33,922 bases of DNA from Geminicoccaceae bacterium (GCA_023512415.1 JAILZQ010000013.1:1-33922), one strand, 5' to 3'; counted from the first letter of the stretch, positions 1 to 8,427 are shown. The notes: generated from the letters alone by a model not told the origin. Numbers and translations are program-made.

Positions 1-1
1 C

Positions 2-277
2 GCCCGGACCGAGCCGACGCTGCGCGACATGTTGCAGCAATTCCGCCACCTCTTCGACCACATCGTCTTTGACGCGGCGGAGCCGGCCGTGCCAGTAAAC
101 CCCCTGCCGATCGAGCAGCTGCCGCCGCTGGTGAAGTCGGCGATCGTCGTCGAGTCCGCGCCCGACGCTTGCGCCTTGGCGGCAGCGCCTCTGCCCAACC
201 TGACGGAGCTGTGGGACCAGGAGATGAAAGCGGCCCGCGCCAAGCTGGAGCATTGGCAGGGGAACCAGGACGTGTGA
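2..277 (+). CDS. Unknown protein, 5'-truncated at window edge
   Basis: The frame is open from base 2 and ends at a TGA at 275-277, so this is probably the C-terminal ~91 residues of a longer protein; an internal ATG lies at 29. I do not recognise the family. The tail is charged and amphipathic (WDQEMKAARAKLEHWQG) and may be helical. The next ATG follows 7 nt after the stop, so it was probably co-transcribed with the purine nucleoside phosphorylase-like start at 285. Its source may be a different locus from the rest of the window, because the downstream gene switches family near nt 425. Confidence 0.45.
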   Translation, partial: ARTEPTLRDMLQQFRHLFDHIVFDAAEPAVPVNPLPIEQLPPLVKSAIVVESAPDACALAAAPLPNLTELWDQEMKAARAKLEHWQGNQDV

Positions 278-284
278 GCCGCGC

Positions 285-2069
285 ATGAATGGGTCAGCCA
301 CTTTCGCCGACCTGACCCGGCAGGCCGTTTGCTGGCAGCCGCAAGTTGCCGTGGTACTTGGCTCGGGCCTGAACGCGGTGTCGGCGCGCGTGCGTGTCTG
401 TTGCCGCCTGCCGTTCGCCGAGGTCGAGCGCGGCGAGCTGCCGGACCGCCCGGCCGACTATGCCCGGGCGTTCGAACGGGCCGCTCGGGCCGACGTCGCC
501 AACAACAGCTGGGGCGTTTCGACCGGCCTTTATTCGATCCACGATCCGGCCTGGCGGCCGATGTTCGACGCGCTCGACGCCGCGGTCCGCGACGGCCGCG
601 GCGGGCTCGGCACGGTGTTCGTCTTCGCCGGCGGCAACGAGCGCAAAGAGCGGCTCGACCCCAACTTCTCGAACCTCACCAACCACCACGAGACGATCAC
701 CGTGGCGGCGGTCGACCGTGCGGGCAAGGTCGCAGCCTACAGCTCGCCGGGCGCCTCGCTCTTGGTGGCCGCCCCGGCGGCGAACCTCACGACCGACCGG
801 CCGGGTGTGGAAGGCTACAACGACGGCACCGGCCGCGACCTCGCCGATCCGGACCACACCCGGAGCTTCGGTGGCACCTCGGCCGCGGCGGGGGTGGTGA
901 GCGGCGTCGTGGCGCTGATGCTCGAGGTCGAGCCGCGACTCGGCTACCGCGACGTCAAGGAGATCCTCGCCCTCTCGGCGAAACGGATCGACGTCCCCTC
1001 GGGCTACGAGCGGGGCGCGGGCAGCTTTTGGAACGGCGGGGCGGCGGCGATGAGCCGGGACGTCGGCGCCGGGCTCGTCGATGCCGCCGCGGCCCTGCGG
1101 ATGGCCGAGACCTGGCTCTTGGGCGGCCGGCCGGCGCAGCACGAGGGCAACCTCGTGCTCCGATCGGTCGCCGGTACCCGGGTCGGGGACGGATCCCTCG
1201 ATCGCGATTCGCCGGTCGAAATCCGCTTCGAGGTCGAAGCCGGCCGGCTCGAGCGGGTGCAGGACGTCGAGCTCGACCTCTCCTTCACCCATGCCTGGCT
1301 CGAGGATCTGCGGATCACCTTGACCTCGCCCTCGGGCGTCGAGAGCCTCTTGGCGAACCGACCGCCGACCGATCCCTCGGGCGAGCTCGGCGTCGTGCTC
1401 GGGCCCACTTGGCGGTTCGGCAGCACCCAGCATTGGGGCGAAGAGGCGGCCGGCACCTGGGTCTTGCGCCTCGACGACCTCGCCCCCGGGGACACGGGCC
1501 GGGTGTTCGGGGCCACGCTCCGGCTGTTCGGCCCGGCAGCGACGGCCGACGACCGGTTCGTGTTCACCGACGATCACGCGCGCTTCGCCACGGCTCGCGA
1601 GCTGGTCGATCCGGGCGGGCTCGACATCCTCGACGCCTCGGCGACGAGCCGTGGGATGCGGATCGACCTCGCCCCCGGGGCGGTCTCGACGATCGCCGGC
1701 GAGCCCGTGCGCCTCGGCCCCGAGACGGTCATCGAGACGGTGATCGGCGGCGCCGGCAACGATCGGCTGTTCGGCAACGAGGCGGCGAACACGATCTGGG
1801 GCGGTGCCGGCAAGGACCGGCTCGCGGGCCGCGGCGGCGACGACCTGTTGCGGCCCGGCCCGGGCGCCGACCGGGTCGACGGCGGCCCCGGTATCGACAC
1901 ACTCTGGCTCGCGGGCCCCCGCTCGACCTACGAGCTCCTGTTCGGCCGGCGTGGGCTCGAGGTCCGCGACCTCTCGGGCGAGGAGGGGGTCGACCGGGTG
2001 GCGGGCGTCGAGCGGGTGCGCTTTGCCGACGGGACCTTCGACCTCGACGCGCTGGTGCTTTCGGGCTGA
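285..2069 (+). CDS. Composite ORF: PNP-like N-terminus joined to kexin-like subtilase with P domain and RTX repeats
   Basis: Residues 1-47 resemble the start of a class I purine nucleoside phosphorylase: VAVVLGSGLNA with the phosphate-binding GSG loop, then LPFAEV. From about residue 50 the protein is a kexin/furin-type S8 peptidase: ANNSWG (72-77), oxyanion region AGGN (115-118) and nucleophile motif GTSAAAG (Ser199). A proprotein-convertase P domain spans ~287-416 and Ca-binding RTX nonapeptides (GGAGNDRLFG type) ~487-545. The catalytic Asp and His blocks that should precede NNSWG are absent, so this product should not be an active protease. Intact relatives are usually exported by type I secretion through the C-terminal RTX part, and no signal peptide is seen. 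The family switch falls at about nt 420-430. Either two loci recombined or two sequences were joined in assembly. Confidence 0.8.
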   Translation: MNGSATFADLTRQAVCWQPQVAVVLGSGLNAVSARVRVCCRLPFAEVERGELPDRPADYARAFERAARADVANNSWGVSTGLYSIHDPAWRPMFDALDAAVRDGRGGLGTVFVFAGGNERKERLDPNFSNLTNHHETITVAAVDRAGKVAAYSSPGASLLVAAPAANLTTDRPGVEGYNDGTGRDLADPDHTRSFGGTSAAAGVVSGVVALMLEVEPRLGYRDVKEILALSAKRIDVPSGYERGAGSFWNGGAAAMSRDVGAGLVDAAAALRMAETWLLGGRPAQHEGNLVLRSVAGTRVGDGSLDRDSPVEIRFEVEAGRLERVQDVELDLSFTHAWLEDLRITLTSPSGVESLLANRPPTDPSGELGVVLGPTWRFGSTQHWGEEAAGTWVLRLDDLAPGDTGRVFGATLRLFGPAATADDRFVFTDDHARFATARELVDPGGLDILDASATSRGMRIDLAPGAVSTIAGEPVRLGPETVIETVIGGAGNDRLFGNEAANTIWGGAGKDRLAGRGGDDLLRPGPGADRVDGGPGIDTLWLAGPRSTYELLFGRRGLEVRDLSGEEGVDRVAGVERVRFADGTFDLDALVLSG

Positions 2070-2073
2070 AGCC

Positions 2074-2952
2074 TCAGCGGCGGCGCTCGGCGGCGGCGAG
2101 CCTGTGCGCTCGCCAGAGGATGAAGAGCCCGGAGCCCACGATCAGCAGGGCACCCGCGAGCATCCGGGTGTCCGGAACGTGGCGCCAGAGCAGGTACCCC
2201 GTGAGCATCGCGATCGGGACCGAGACGTAGCGGATCGGCGAGACCACCGAGAGTTCGGCCGTGCGCACGGCGTGCACGAAGCCCTGGTAGCCGGCGGCCA
2301 AGAGCACCGCGCAGAGGACGAGGAGGAGGGCCTCGCCCGTGGTCGGCGCGGGCCAGCCCCAGGGCAGGCTCGCGAAGCCCGAGAGCGCCACGAGCCCCGC
2401 GGTGGCGATCGAGACCGCGGCCGTGGGCACGGCGGTCGGGATCCGGCGGGTGACGATGTCGCGCACGACGCTCGTGGCGGCCGCGGCGAGCGGCAAGAGG
2501 ACCGCGGGCGTCCAGGCCCCGGCCGGAGCGGCGGCCAGCGCCACGCCCGAAAAGCCCACGAGCACGGCGGTCCAGCGCCGCCAGCCCACGGGCTCGTGCA
2601 GGAACAGGGCCGCCGCCACGGTCAACAGGATCGGGGCGGAGAAGAAGAGGACCATCGCATCGGCCAGGGGCAATGCTGCGATCGAGGCCAAGAAGAGCCA
2701 GCTCGTCACCGTCTCGGCGGCGGCCCGGGCGAGCACCCAGGGCTCGAGGACGGAACGGAGCGCGAGGCGGCCGGCCTGGGCACGCAGCAAGAGGAGCAGG
2801 AGCGGCAGGACGGCGAGGCCGCGCAAGCTCATGATCTGGCCGATCGGCAGCCGTTCGGCGAGGAGCTTCACGAAGGTGTCGTTGACGGTGAAAGCGGTCA
2901 TGGCCCCGGCCATGACGAGCGCCCCTTCGAGGTTGCGCCGAGCGGTGCTCAC
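2074..2952 (-). CDS. EamA/DMT-family transporter (second of a tandem pair)
   Basis: A protein of about 292 residues with roughly ten hydrophobic segments in two repeated halves, typical of the drug/metabolite transporter superfamily and expected in the inner membrane. Family hallmarks are the N-terminal FTVNDTFVK helix, the central GWRRWTAVLVGFSGV segment and a basic C-terminal tail. The GTG start at 2952 overlaps the TGA of the upstream gene by 4 nt (GTGA), so translation is probably coupled. It is a paralogue of its neighbour with a nearly identical GWRRWTAVLVGF segment. The substrate cannot be told; members export amino acids, metabolites or drugs. Confidence 0.9.
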   Translation of the reverse strand: MSTARRNLEGALVMAGAMTAFTVNDTFVKLLAERLPIGQIMSLRGLAVLPLLLLLLRAQAGRLALRSVLEPWVLARAAAETVTSWLFLASIAALPLADAMVLFFSAPILLTVAAALFLHEPVGWRRWTAVLVGFSGVALAAAPAGAWTPAVLLPLAAAATSVVRDIVTRRIPTAVPTAAVSIATAGLVALSGFASLPWGWPAPTTGEALLLVLCAVLLAAGYQGFVHAVRTAELSVVSPIRYVSVPIAMLTGYLLWRHVPDTRMLAGALLIVGSGLFILWRAHRLAAAERRR

Positions 2953-3848
2953 GCTGCGGCCACGGGCTCGCGGCGGGCGCGGGCGAGCCGCCGCTCGCGC
3001 CACCAGATGAAGAGCCCGGAGCCGACGATCGCCGCCACACCGAGGGCCGCGACCGCATCCGGCAGATCGCCGAAGACCAGGAAGCCCCAGAGATAGGAGA
3101 GCGGGATCGCCCCGTACTTGAAAGGCTGCAGGTACGAGACCTCGGCCGTGCGGGTCGCCTCGACATAGGCCAAGAAGGCGAGGGTCACCGTGACCGCGCC
3201 GGCCGTGGCACCGAGGAGGAGCTCCTGCGTGACCGGCTCCCAGGCGACCAGCGAGGCCAGGGCGCCGTAGGCCAAAAGGGCGAGCGTGGTCGCGAGGACC
3301 ACGGCGCGATTGTCGAGCCCGGTCGGCAGGCGGCGCACCAGGAGGTCGCGGCCGGCGATGCAGACCGCGGCCACGAGCGGCAACAGGGCCTCGGGCCCGT
3401 AGCCGCCGCCCCCCGGGCGGATCACCACGAGCACGCCCGCGAAGCCCACGAGGACCGCGGTCCAGCGCCGCCAGCCCACCCGCTCGCCGAGGAGCGGGCC
3501 GGCGAGCGCGGTCAACAGGATGGGAGCGGTGAACATGATCGCGACCGCGTCGCCGAGCGGCATGAGCGCGAGCGCCCCGAAGAAGGCGGCGGTGACGCCG
3601 ATCTCGAACGCCGACCGGCCGAGCAGGACGGGGTGGAGGAGGCCGCGGGGCCAGAGTGGCTCGCCCGGCCGGCGCAGGAAGGCCAAGAGGACGAGGCAGG
3701 CGAGCGAGCGGAAGAGCACGATCTGGCCCACGGGCCAGCTCTGCGTGAGCCATTTGACGATCGTGTCGCCGAGCGAGAAGAACAGCGAGGAGGCGAGGAT
3801 CAAGGCCGTGGCGCGCAGGTTCGCGGAGCCGGGCGGGGCGGGCGACAT
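2949..3848 (-). CDS. EamA/DMT-family transporter (first of a tandem pair)
   Basis: A protein of about 299 residues with ten predicted helices and two EamA repeats. It starts with a helix containing SLGDTIVKWL, carries GWRRWTAVLVGFAGV between the halves, and ends in a basic tail. The ATG at 3848 is chosen because it directly precedes the first hydrophobic helix; frames further upstream are low-complexity. It leads a two-gene unit and is divergent from the DUF3179 gene across 147 nt. The pair looks like an old tandem duplication: the proteins align along their length and share a 22-nt identical DNA block. The transported compound is unknown. Confidence 0.9.
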   Translation of the reverse strand: MSPAPPGSANLRATALILASSLFFSLGDTIVKWLTQSWPVGQIVLFRSLACLVLLAFLRRPGEPLWPRGLLHPVLLGRSAFEIGVTAAFFGALALMPLGDAVAIMFTAPILLTALAGPLLGERVGWRRWTAVLVGFAGVLVVIRPGGGGYGPEALLPLVAAVCIAGRDLLVRRLPTGLDNRAVVLATTLALLAYGALASLVAWEPVTQELLLGATAGAVTVTLAFLAYVEATRTAEVSYLQPFKYGAIPLSYLWGFLVFGDLPDAVAALGVAAIVGSGLFIWWRERRLARARREPVAAA

Positions 3849-3995
3849 TCGGTTCGGGCCGATCGGGTCCGAGCTCGGGGTGCGGGGGAACCTGCCCGAG
3901 GTCGGCGCCGGGCGGAAGCACACGACCGGCGGGCGGCCTTGCGAAGCGAGGGCGATCGGCCCAGGCTCCGGCCGTCGAGCGCGCGGGGAGGCGGG

Positions 3996-5006
3996 ATGCG
4001 CGGGGATGCGAAGAGGAGCGGCTGGCGGCGGCGCGAGGTCGGGGCTGCCCTCGCCCTGCTCGTGGCGGCCACCGGACGGGCGGTGGGTGCTGCCGACGAG
4101 CGGCTCGAGCGCTGGCGCGCGGAATGGCCGCGCACCGACTTCGGCCGGACGACCGTCCCACTCGCCGAGATCCGCGACGGCGGCCCGCCCAAGGACGGGA
4201 TCCCGCCGATCGACCGGCCACTCTTCCTGCCGGTCGCGAGCCCGCCCGGGCTCGACGAGCGGGAACCCGTGATCGGCTTCGGGCTCGGCGAGGACCGGCG
4301 GGCCTATCCGCTGCGCTACCTGCTCTGGCACGAGATCGTGAACGACGAGGTGGACGGGCTGCCGGTCGCGGTGACCTACTGCCCTTTGTGCAACACCGCG
4401 ATCGTCTTCGACCGACGGGTCGAGGGCCGCACGCTCGATTTCGGCACGACCGGCAAGCTCCGCCGTTCCGACCTCGTGATGTACGACCGGCAGAGCGAGA
4501 GCTGGTGGCAGCAATATACGGGCGAGGCGATCGTGGGCGCGATGGCCGGCCGGAAGCTCGCCATGCTGCCCGCCCGGCTCGAGAGCTGGGCCGAGTTCCG
4601 CGAACGGGCACCCGAGGGCCGGGTGCTCGTGCCGGAGAACCGCCGGCTGCGCCCCTACGGCCTCACGCCCTATGCGGGCTACGACAGCGGCCGGATCCCG
4701 CTCCTCTACGACGGTCCCCTGCCGGAGGGTGTGCCGCCCTTGGCCCGGGTGGTGGTCGTCGGCGAGCGGGCTTGGGCACTGGACCTCTTGCGCGAGCGGG
4801 GTCGGATCGAGGTGGACGATCTCGTGCTCTCCTGGCACCCGGGCCAGCTCTCGGTGCTCGACGCGCAGCGGATCACGGCGAGCCGCGAGGTCGGTTCCGT
4901 CCGGGTCCAACGGCGCCGCGGCGCGGCGCTCGAGGACGTCGTCCACTTCGTGACCTTCGCCTTCGTGTTCGAGGCGTTCGTCCCGGACGGCCGGATCGAG
5001 GGGTGA
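3996..5006 (+). CDS. DUF3179 domain-containing secreted protein
   Basis: A 336-residue protein with an N-terminal basic region and hydrophobic stretch (about 11-32, ending RAVGA), consistent with a signal peptide. The body carries the DUF3179 signature TYCPLCNTAIVFDR (127-140) with Cys129 and Cys132, preceded by AYPLRYLLWHEIVND. The ATG at 3996 is supported by a GGGGAGGCGGG Shine-Dalgarno immediately upstream. The family is widespread in bacteria and archaea but has no established biochemical role; the Cys pair suggests redox or metal chemistry, which is inference. It is divergent from the EamA pair and convergent with the amino-acid ABC operon. Confidence 0.92.
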   Translation: MRGDAKRSGWRRREVGAALALLVAATGRAVGAADERLERWRAEWPRTDFGRTTVPLAEIRDGGPPKDGIPPIDRPLFLPVASPPGLDEREPVIGFGLGEDRRAYPLRYLLWHEIVNDEVDGLPVAVTYCPLCNTAIVFDRRVEGRTLDFGTTGKLRRSDLVMYDRQSESWWQQYTGEAIVGAMAGRKLAMLPARLESWAEFRERAPEGRVLVPENRRLRPYGLTPYAGYDSGRIPLLYDGPLPEGVPPLARVVVVGERAWALDLLRERGRIEVDDLVLSWHPGQLSVLDAQRITASREVGSVRVQRRRGAALEDVVHFVTFAFVFEAFVPDGRIEG

Positions 5007-5021
5007 GCGGCACGCGCCGCC

Positions 5022-5717
5022 TCAGCCCGGGCGCGGGCGGAGGTGGGCGTACCAGCGGCGCTCGAGCAGCTTGACCAGGCCGACGATCAGGAAGGTGAGC
5101 ACGAGATAGAAGACCGCGGCGGTCAAGAAGGCCTCGTAGGGGCTGTAATAGCGGGAATTGACGATCCGCGCGGCACCGGTGAGGTCGACGATCGTCACCG
5201 TGCTCGCGACCGCACTGCCGTGCAGCATGAAGACCATCTCGTTGCCGTAGGCAGGCAGCGCCCGCCGGAAGGCCGAGGGCAGCACGATCCGGCGCAGCAC
5301 CAGGGCGCGCGACATGCCGAGTGCCCGGGCGGCCTCGATCTCGCCCCGCGGGGTCGCCTGGACCGCGCCGCGGACGATCTCGGCGGTGTAGGCGGCGGTG
5401 TTGAGGGTGAAGGCCAACAGCGCGCAGAACCAGGCCTGGGAGAGCAGCGGCCAGAACACGCTCTCGCGGACCCACACGAACTGCGCGGCGCCGTAATAGA
5501 TCATGAAGAGCTGGACCAGGAGCGGGGTGCCGCGGAAGAAATAGGTGTAGGCCCAGACCGGGCCGTTGATCAGCGGGTTGCGGCTGGTCCGGGCGAGGCC
5601 GAGCGGGACGGCCAGCACGAGCCCGAGCGCGAGCGAGGCGAAGGTCAGCCAGAGCGTCGTCCAGGTCCCGCGCAGATAGAGCGGCAGATTGTCGAGGACG
5701 AGCGCGAGGTCGATCAT
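5022..5717 (-). CDS. Polar amino-acid ABC transporter permease (HisM-like)
   Basis: A 231-residue inner-membrane permease of the HisM/ArtM type with about five helices. The FRGTPLLVQ motif (61-69) and the cytoplasmic EAA coupling loop EAARALGM (128-135) followed by LRRIVLP are present. The ATG at 5717 overlaps the stop of the preceding permease by 4 nt (ATGA). It is the last gene of the five-gene minus-strand operon running from 9283. Family members pair with a HisQ-type permease to move basic or polar amino acids. Confidence 0.95.
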   Translation of the reverse strand: MIDLALVLDNLPLYLRGTWTTLWLTFASLALGLVLAVPLGLARTSRNPLINGPVWAYTYFFRGTPLLVQLFMIYYGAAQFVWVRESVFWPLLSQAWFCALLAFTLNTAAYTAEIVRGAVQATPRGEIEAARALGMSRALVLRRIVLPSAFRRALPAYGNEMVFMLHGSAVASTVTIVDLTGAARIVNSRYYSPYEAFLTAAVFYLVLTFLIVGLVKLLERRWYAHLRPRPG

Positions 5718-6403
5718 GCCGGCCGGGCTTCGCCCCGCCGCACCCGCCGCTCGGCGAGTGCCAGGAGCAGGGTCGAGACCGTGGTGAGTGCGAGGAACAC
5801 GAGCGCGACGGCGAAATAGAAGGTGAAAGGCTGGCGGGTGGCCCCCGCGGCGAGTGCCGCCTTGCGCACCATGTCGTCGAGCCCGATCACCGAGAGGAGC
5901 GCGGTCGCCTTCAACAAGACGAGCCAGTTGTTGCCGAAACCCGGCAGCGCGTGGCGGAGCATCTGCGGCAGGAGGATGCGGCGGAAGACGAGGAAGGGGC
6001 TCATCCCGAAGGCCCGGGCGGCCTCGAGCTGGCCCGCGGGGACCGCGAGGATGGCACCGCGGAAGGTCTCGGCCATGTAGGCGCCGTAGACGAAGCCGAG
6101 GGTCAGGACACCCGCCGTGAACGGCCCGACGTCGACATGGTCCCAGCCCATGCGGGCCACGAGGTCGTTGACCAGCATCTGGCCGCCGAAGAAGACGAGG
6201 AGCATGAGGACGAGATCGGGGACGCCGCGGATCAGCGTCGTGTAGGCGCCGGCGAGCAGCCGCAACGGCAAGGCCGACGAGAGCTTGGCGAGCGCGCCCG
6301 AAAGCCCGAAGAGGATCGACAGGCCGAGGCCGGCCAGCGCCGCCTCGACCGTGAGCACCGCACCCTCGAGGATCGAGGGGCCGTAGCCCTGCAGGTCGAG
6401 CAC
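5714..6403 (-). CDS. Polar amino-acid ABC transporter permease (HisQ-like)
   Basis: A 229-residue permease starting at GTG 6403, 24 nt after the stop of the binding protein. It has RGVPDLVLM (59-67), the EAA loop EAARAFGM (127-134) with FRRILLP, and about five hydrophobic helices. Overlap with the next permease gene (ATGA) indicates coupled synthesis of a HisQ/HisM heterodimer. The GVPDLVLM version of the motif is typical of HisQ/ArtQ, supporting an arginine/histidine/lysine/ornithine-type substrate, but the binding proteins will decide specificity. Confidence 0.95.
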   Translation of the reverse strand: MLDLQGYGPSILEGAVLTVEAALAGLGLSILFGLSGALAKLSSALPLRLLAGAYTTLIRGVPDLVLMLLVFFGGQMLVNDLVARMGWDHVDVGPFTAGVLTLGFVYGAYMAETFRGAILAVPAGQLEAARAFGMSPFLVFRRILLPQMLRHALPGFGNNWLVLLKATALLSVIGLDDMVRKAALAAGATRQPFTFYFAVALVFLALTTVSTLLLALAERRVRRGEARPA

Positions 6404-6427
6404 GACGCCGGCGCCGGCCGGGGCGGC

Positions 6428-7210
6428 TCAGCCCCCGTAGATGTCGAAGTCGAAATATTTCTTCGCGATCTTGTCGTAGGTACCGTCGGCGCGGATCGCG
6501 GCGATCGCGTCGTTCAAGAGCTTCTTGAGGTCTTGGTCCTCCTTGCGGACGGCGATGCCGGCCCCTTCGCCGAACCACCTCTTGTCGCGCAGTTCGGGGC
6601 CGACGAACTCGAAGTCCTTGCCCCTCTCGGTCTTCAAGAAGCCGTCGAGCAGCGCGATCGAGTCGGCGAGCAAGAGGTCGATACGGCCGGCGAGCATGTC
6701 CAGGTTGGCTTCGTCCTGAGTGCCGTAGCGGACGATCTCGACCGTATCGCCGTAATTGTCGGTCAGGTAGTTGTCGTGGATCGTCGCACGTTGCACGCCG
6801 ATCTTCTTTCCTTTGAGGCCTTCCTTGGTGATCTCGATCCCGGAACCCTTCTTGCGGACGAAGCGGGCCGCGGTCTGGTAATATTTGTCGGTGAAATCGA
6901 CCCGCCTCTTGCGCTCTTCCGTGATCGACATCGAGGCGACGATCGCGTCGAACTTCTTGGCCAAGAGGGCGGGAATCATCCCGTCCCAGTCCTGCAAGAC
7001 GAGCTCGCATTCGGCGCCGATCTTGGCGCAGAGGGCATGGGCGATGTCGATGTCGAAGCCCTTGAGCTTGCCGTCCGGCCCGACCTCGGAGAAGGGCGGG
7101 TAGGCGCCCTCCACCCCGATCCGGATCTTCTTCCACTCCTTGGCCTCGAGCGCGGCCGCGCCGAGCCCTATGGCCGCGACCGCGGCGACGACGAAGAGCC
7201 TACGGATCAT
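6428..7210 (-). CDS. Amino-acid ABC transporter periplasmic binding protein (HisJ/ArtJ-like)
   Basis: A 260-residue family 3 solute-binding protein with a signal peptide (about 1-23, ending LEAKE). It has the hallmark GAYPPFSEVGPDGKLKGFDI, then ASMSITEERKRRVDFTDKYY, which contains the residues that clasp the amino-acid carboxylate. The ATG at 7210 is preceded by GGGAGG at good spacing. It is the second of two binding proteins in the operon. The YPPFSE/GFDIDIA signature is that of the Lys/Arg/Orn/His group, so a cationic amino acid is the likely ligand (inference). Confidence 0.93.
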   Translation of the reverse strand: MIRRLFVVAAVAAIGLGAAALEAKEWKKIRIGVEGAYPPFSEVGPDGKLKGFDIDIAHALCAKIGAECELVLQDWDGMIPALLAKKFDAIVASMSITEERKRRVDFTDKYYQTAARFVRKKGSGIEITKEGLKGKKIGVQRATIHDNYLTDNYGDTVEIVRYGTQDEANLDMLAGRIDLLLADSIALLDGFLKTERGKDFEFVGPELRDKRWFGEGAGIAVRKEDQDLKKLLNDAIAAIRADGTYDKIAKKYFDFDIYGG

Positions 7211-7335
7211 GCCTGCCTCCCGCACGGGGCCTTCGCCGCCGAGCAAGCCCGCAAGCGGGGTCCCGGTCAAGCGAGGGATCGCCGACACGGCGGCGCGGGC
7301 GGCCCAGCTCGCGCCGGAACGCCCTGGTCCATCGC

Positions 7336-8427
7336 TCAGCGCGGATCGACGTCGAAGGCGAAATAGGCCTTGGCGATCTTGGCGTGCTCGCCCCTGGCCT
7401 TGAGCGCCTGGAGCGCGCCGTCGAGCTTGGCCAGGAGCGCCCGATCGCCCTTCTCGACGACGATCCCGACGCCTTGGCCGAACCAGCGCGGCTCGGTGAA
7501 GGCCGGCCCGCAATATTCGAAGCCGGCACCGTCCTTGGTTTCGAGGAAGCCGCGTTGGAGGGCGAGGGCGTCGGCCAGGACCAGATCGGCCCGCCCGTCC
7601 TTCACGGCCGCGAGCGCCTGCGGCAGGGTCTCGAAGCGGAGGATGGTGGCCTCGCCGCCGAACGTCGTGGTGACGAATTCGTCGTGGGTGGTCGAGCCCT
7701 GGACCGCGATCCGCCGCCCGCGGAGCTTGCCCGCGACGGGCTCGACGCCGCTTCCGACCTTGCGCACGAAACGGGCCGGCGAATGGTAGTATTTCCGGGT
7801 GAAATCGGCGGTCTCGCGGCGCTTGTCGGTGATCGACACCGAGGCGACGATCGCATCGACCTCGTTCCACAGCTCGGGCTCGAGCCCGATCACCGCATCC
7901 TGGATGACCGCCCAGGGCTTCTGGACGAAAACGCACTGCACGGCGAGCTCGGCGCAGACGGCACGCGCGATGTCGATGTCGAAGCCCTTGAGCCGGCCCT
8001 TCGCGTCGACTTCGGAAAAGGGCGGGTAGGCACCCTCGACCGCGATCCGCAGGACCGGCCCGCTCGGCACCGGTGCCGTGGGCCGCGCCGCCGCCTCTCG
8101 GATCCGCTCCCGGCGGGGCTTGCCGGGTGCGGTCCTCCCGTTCGCTGCCGCAGCGGCAGCCGGCTCGACGCGAGCGGGCTTGCCGGCAGCGGGCTCGGCG
8201 GGCGGCGGCTTCTTGGCAGCGGACGCGGCGGGAGCCGGCTTCGTGGCGGCGGACTTGTTCACGGCCGGCTCGGTCGCGGACGACCTGGTCGCGGCCGGCT
8301 CGGTCGGGCCCGCCCCCCGCGCGACGACGGTGGATCCGTTGCCGGCCGGCGGGTTCGCCGCGGCGGCGAGCTGGCCCCAGGCGAGCAGAGCCAGGAGCGG
8401 TGCCGCGAGCAGGCCGATCCGACGCAT
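7336..8427 (-). CDS. Amino-acid ABC binding protein with long Ala/Pro/Lys-rich spacer
   Basis: A 363-residue protein: signal peptide (about 1-24), a low-complexity Ala/Pro/Lys/Thr/Glu-rich spacer (about 25-123), then a full family 3 binding domain from ~126 (IAVEGAYPPFSEV, ASVSITDKRRETADF). Ordinary HisJ-type proteins are about 260 residues, so the spacer adds roughly 100. It lacks a clear lipobox, so the spacer may hold the domain away from the membrane or peptidoglycan; that is inference. It lies between the ATPase (52-nt gap) and the second binding protein (125-nt gap), sharing one permease pair. The two binding domains are clear paralogues. Confidence 0.92.
   Translation of the reverse strand: MRRIGLLAAPLLALLAWGQLAAAANPPAGNGSTVVARGAGPTEPAATRSSATEPAVNKSAATKPAPAASAAKKPPPAEPAAGKPARVEPAAAAAANGRTAPGKPRRERIREAAARPTAPVPSGPVLRIAVEGAYPPFSEVDAKGRLKGFDIDIARAVCAELAVQCVFVQKPWAVIQDAVIGLEPELWNEVDAIVASVSITDKRRETADFTRKYYHSPARFVRKVGSGVEPVAGKLRGRRIAVQGSTTHDEFVTTTFGGEATILRFETLPQALAAVKDGRADLVLADALALQRGFLETKDGAGFEYCGPAFTEPRWFGQGVGIVVEKGDRALLAKLDGALQALKARGEHAKIAKAYFAFDVDPR
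8262..8306 (-). repeat. Tandem-type repeat within the binding-protein spacer
   Basis: A 15-nt word, CGGCCGGCTCGGTCG, occurs at 8262-8276 and again at 8292-8306, a 30-nt period. It encodes repeated (S/T)-(E/K)-P-A units of the Ala/Pro-rich spacer. This suggests the spacer grew by slippage or unequal exchange. Confidence 0.6.

Noticed and set aside
294-1577. Long open frame on the minus strand opposite the subtilase
   Set aside because: It has Arg/Gly/Pro-rich composition without domains and lies fully antisense to a gene with clear motifs; GC-rich coding DNA often leaves such frames open.
7240-7256. CCCGC-AA-GCGGG mini-palindrome between the two binding-protein genes
   Set aside because: A five-base GC arm with a two-base loop is expected by chance in this composition, and no T tract follows.
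5951-7366. Plus-strand frames opposite the amino-acid ABC operon
   Set aside because: They mirror codon positions of the real minus-strand genes; they are rich in Arg/Gly/Glu and have no recognisable motif.
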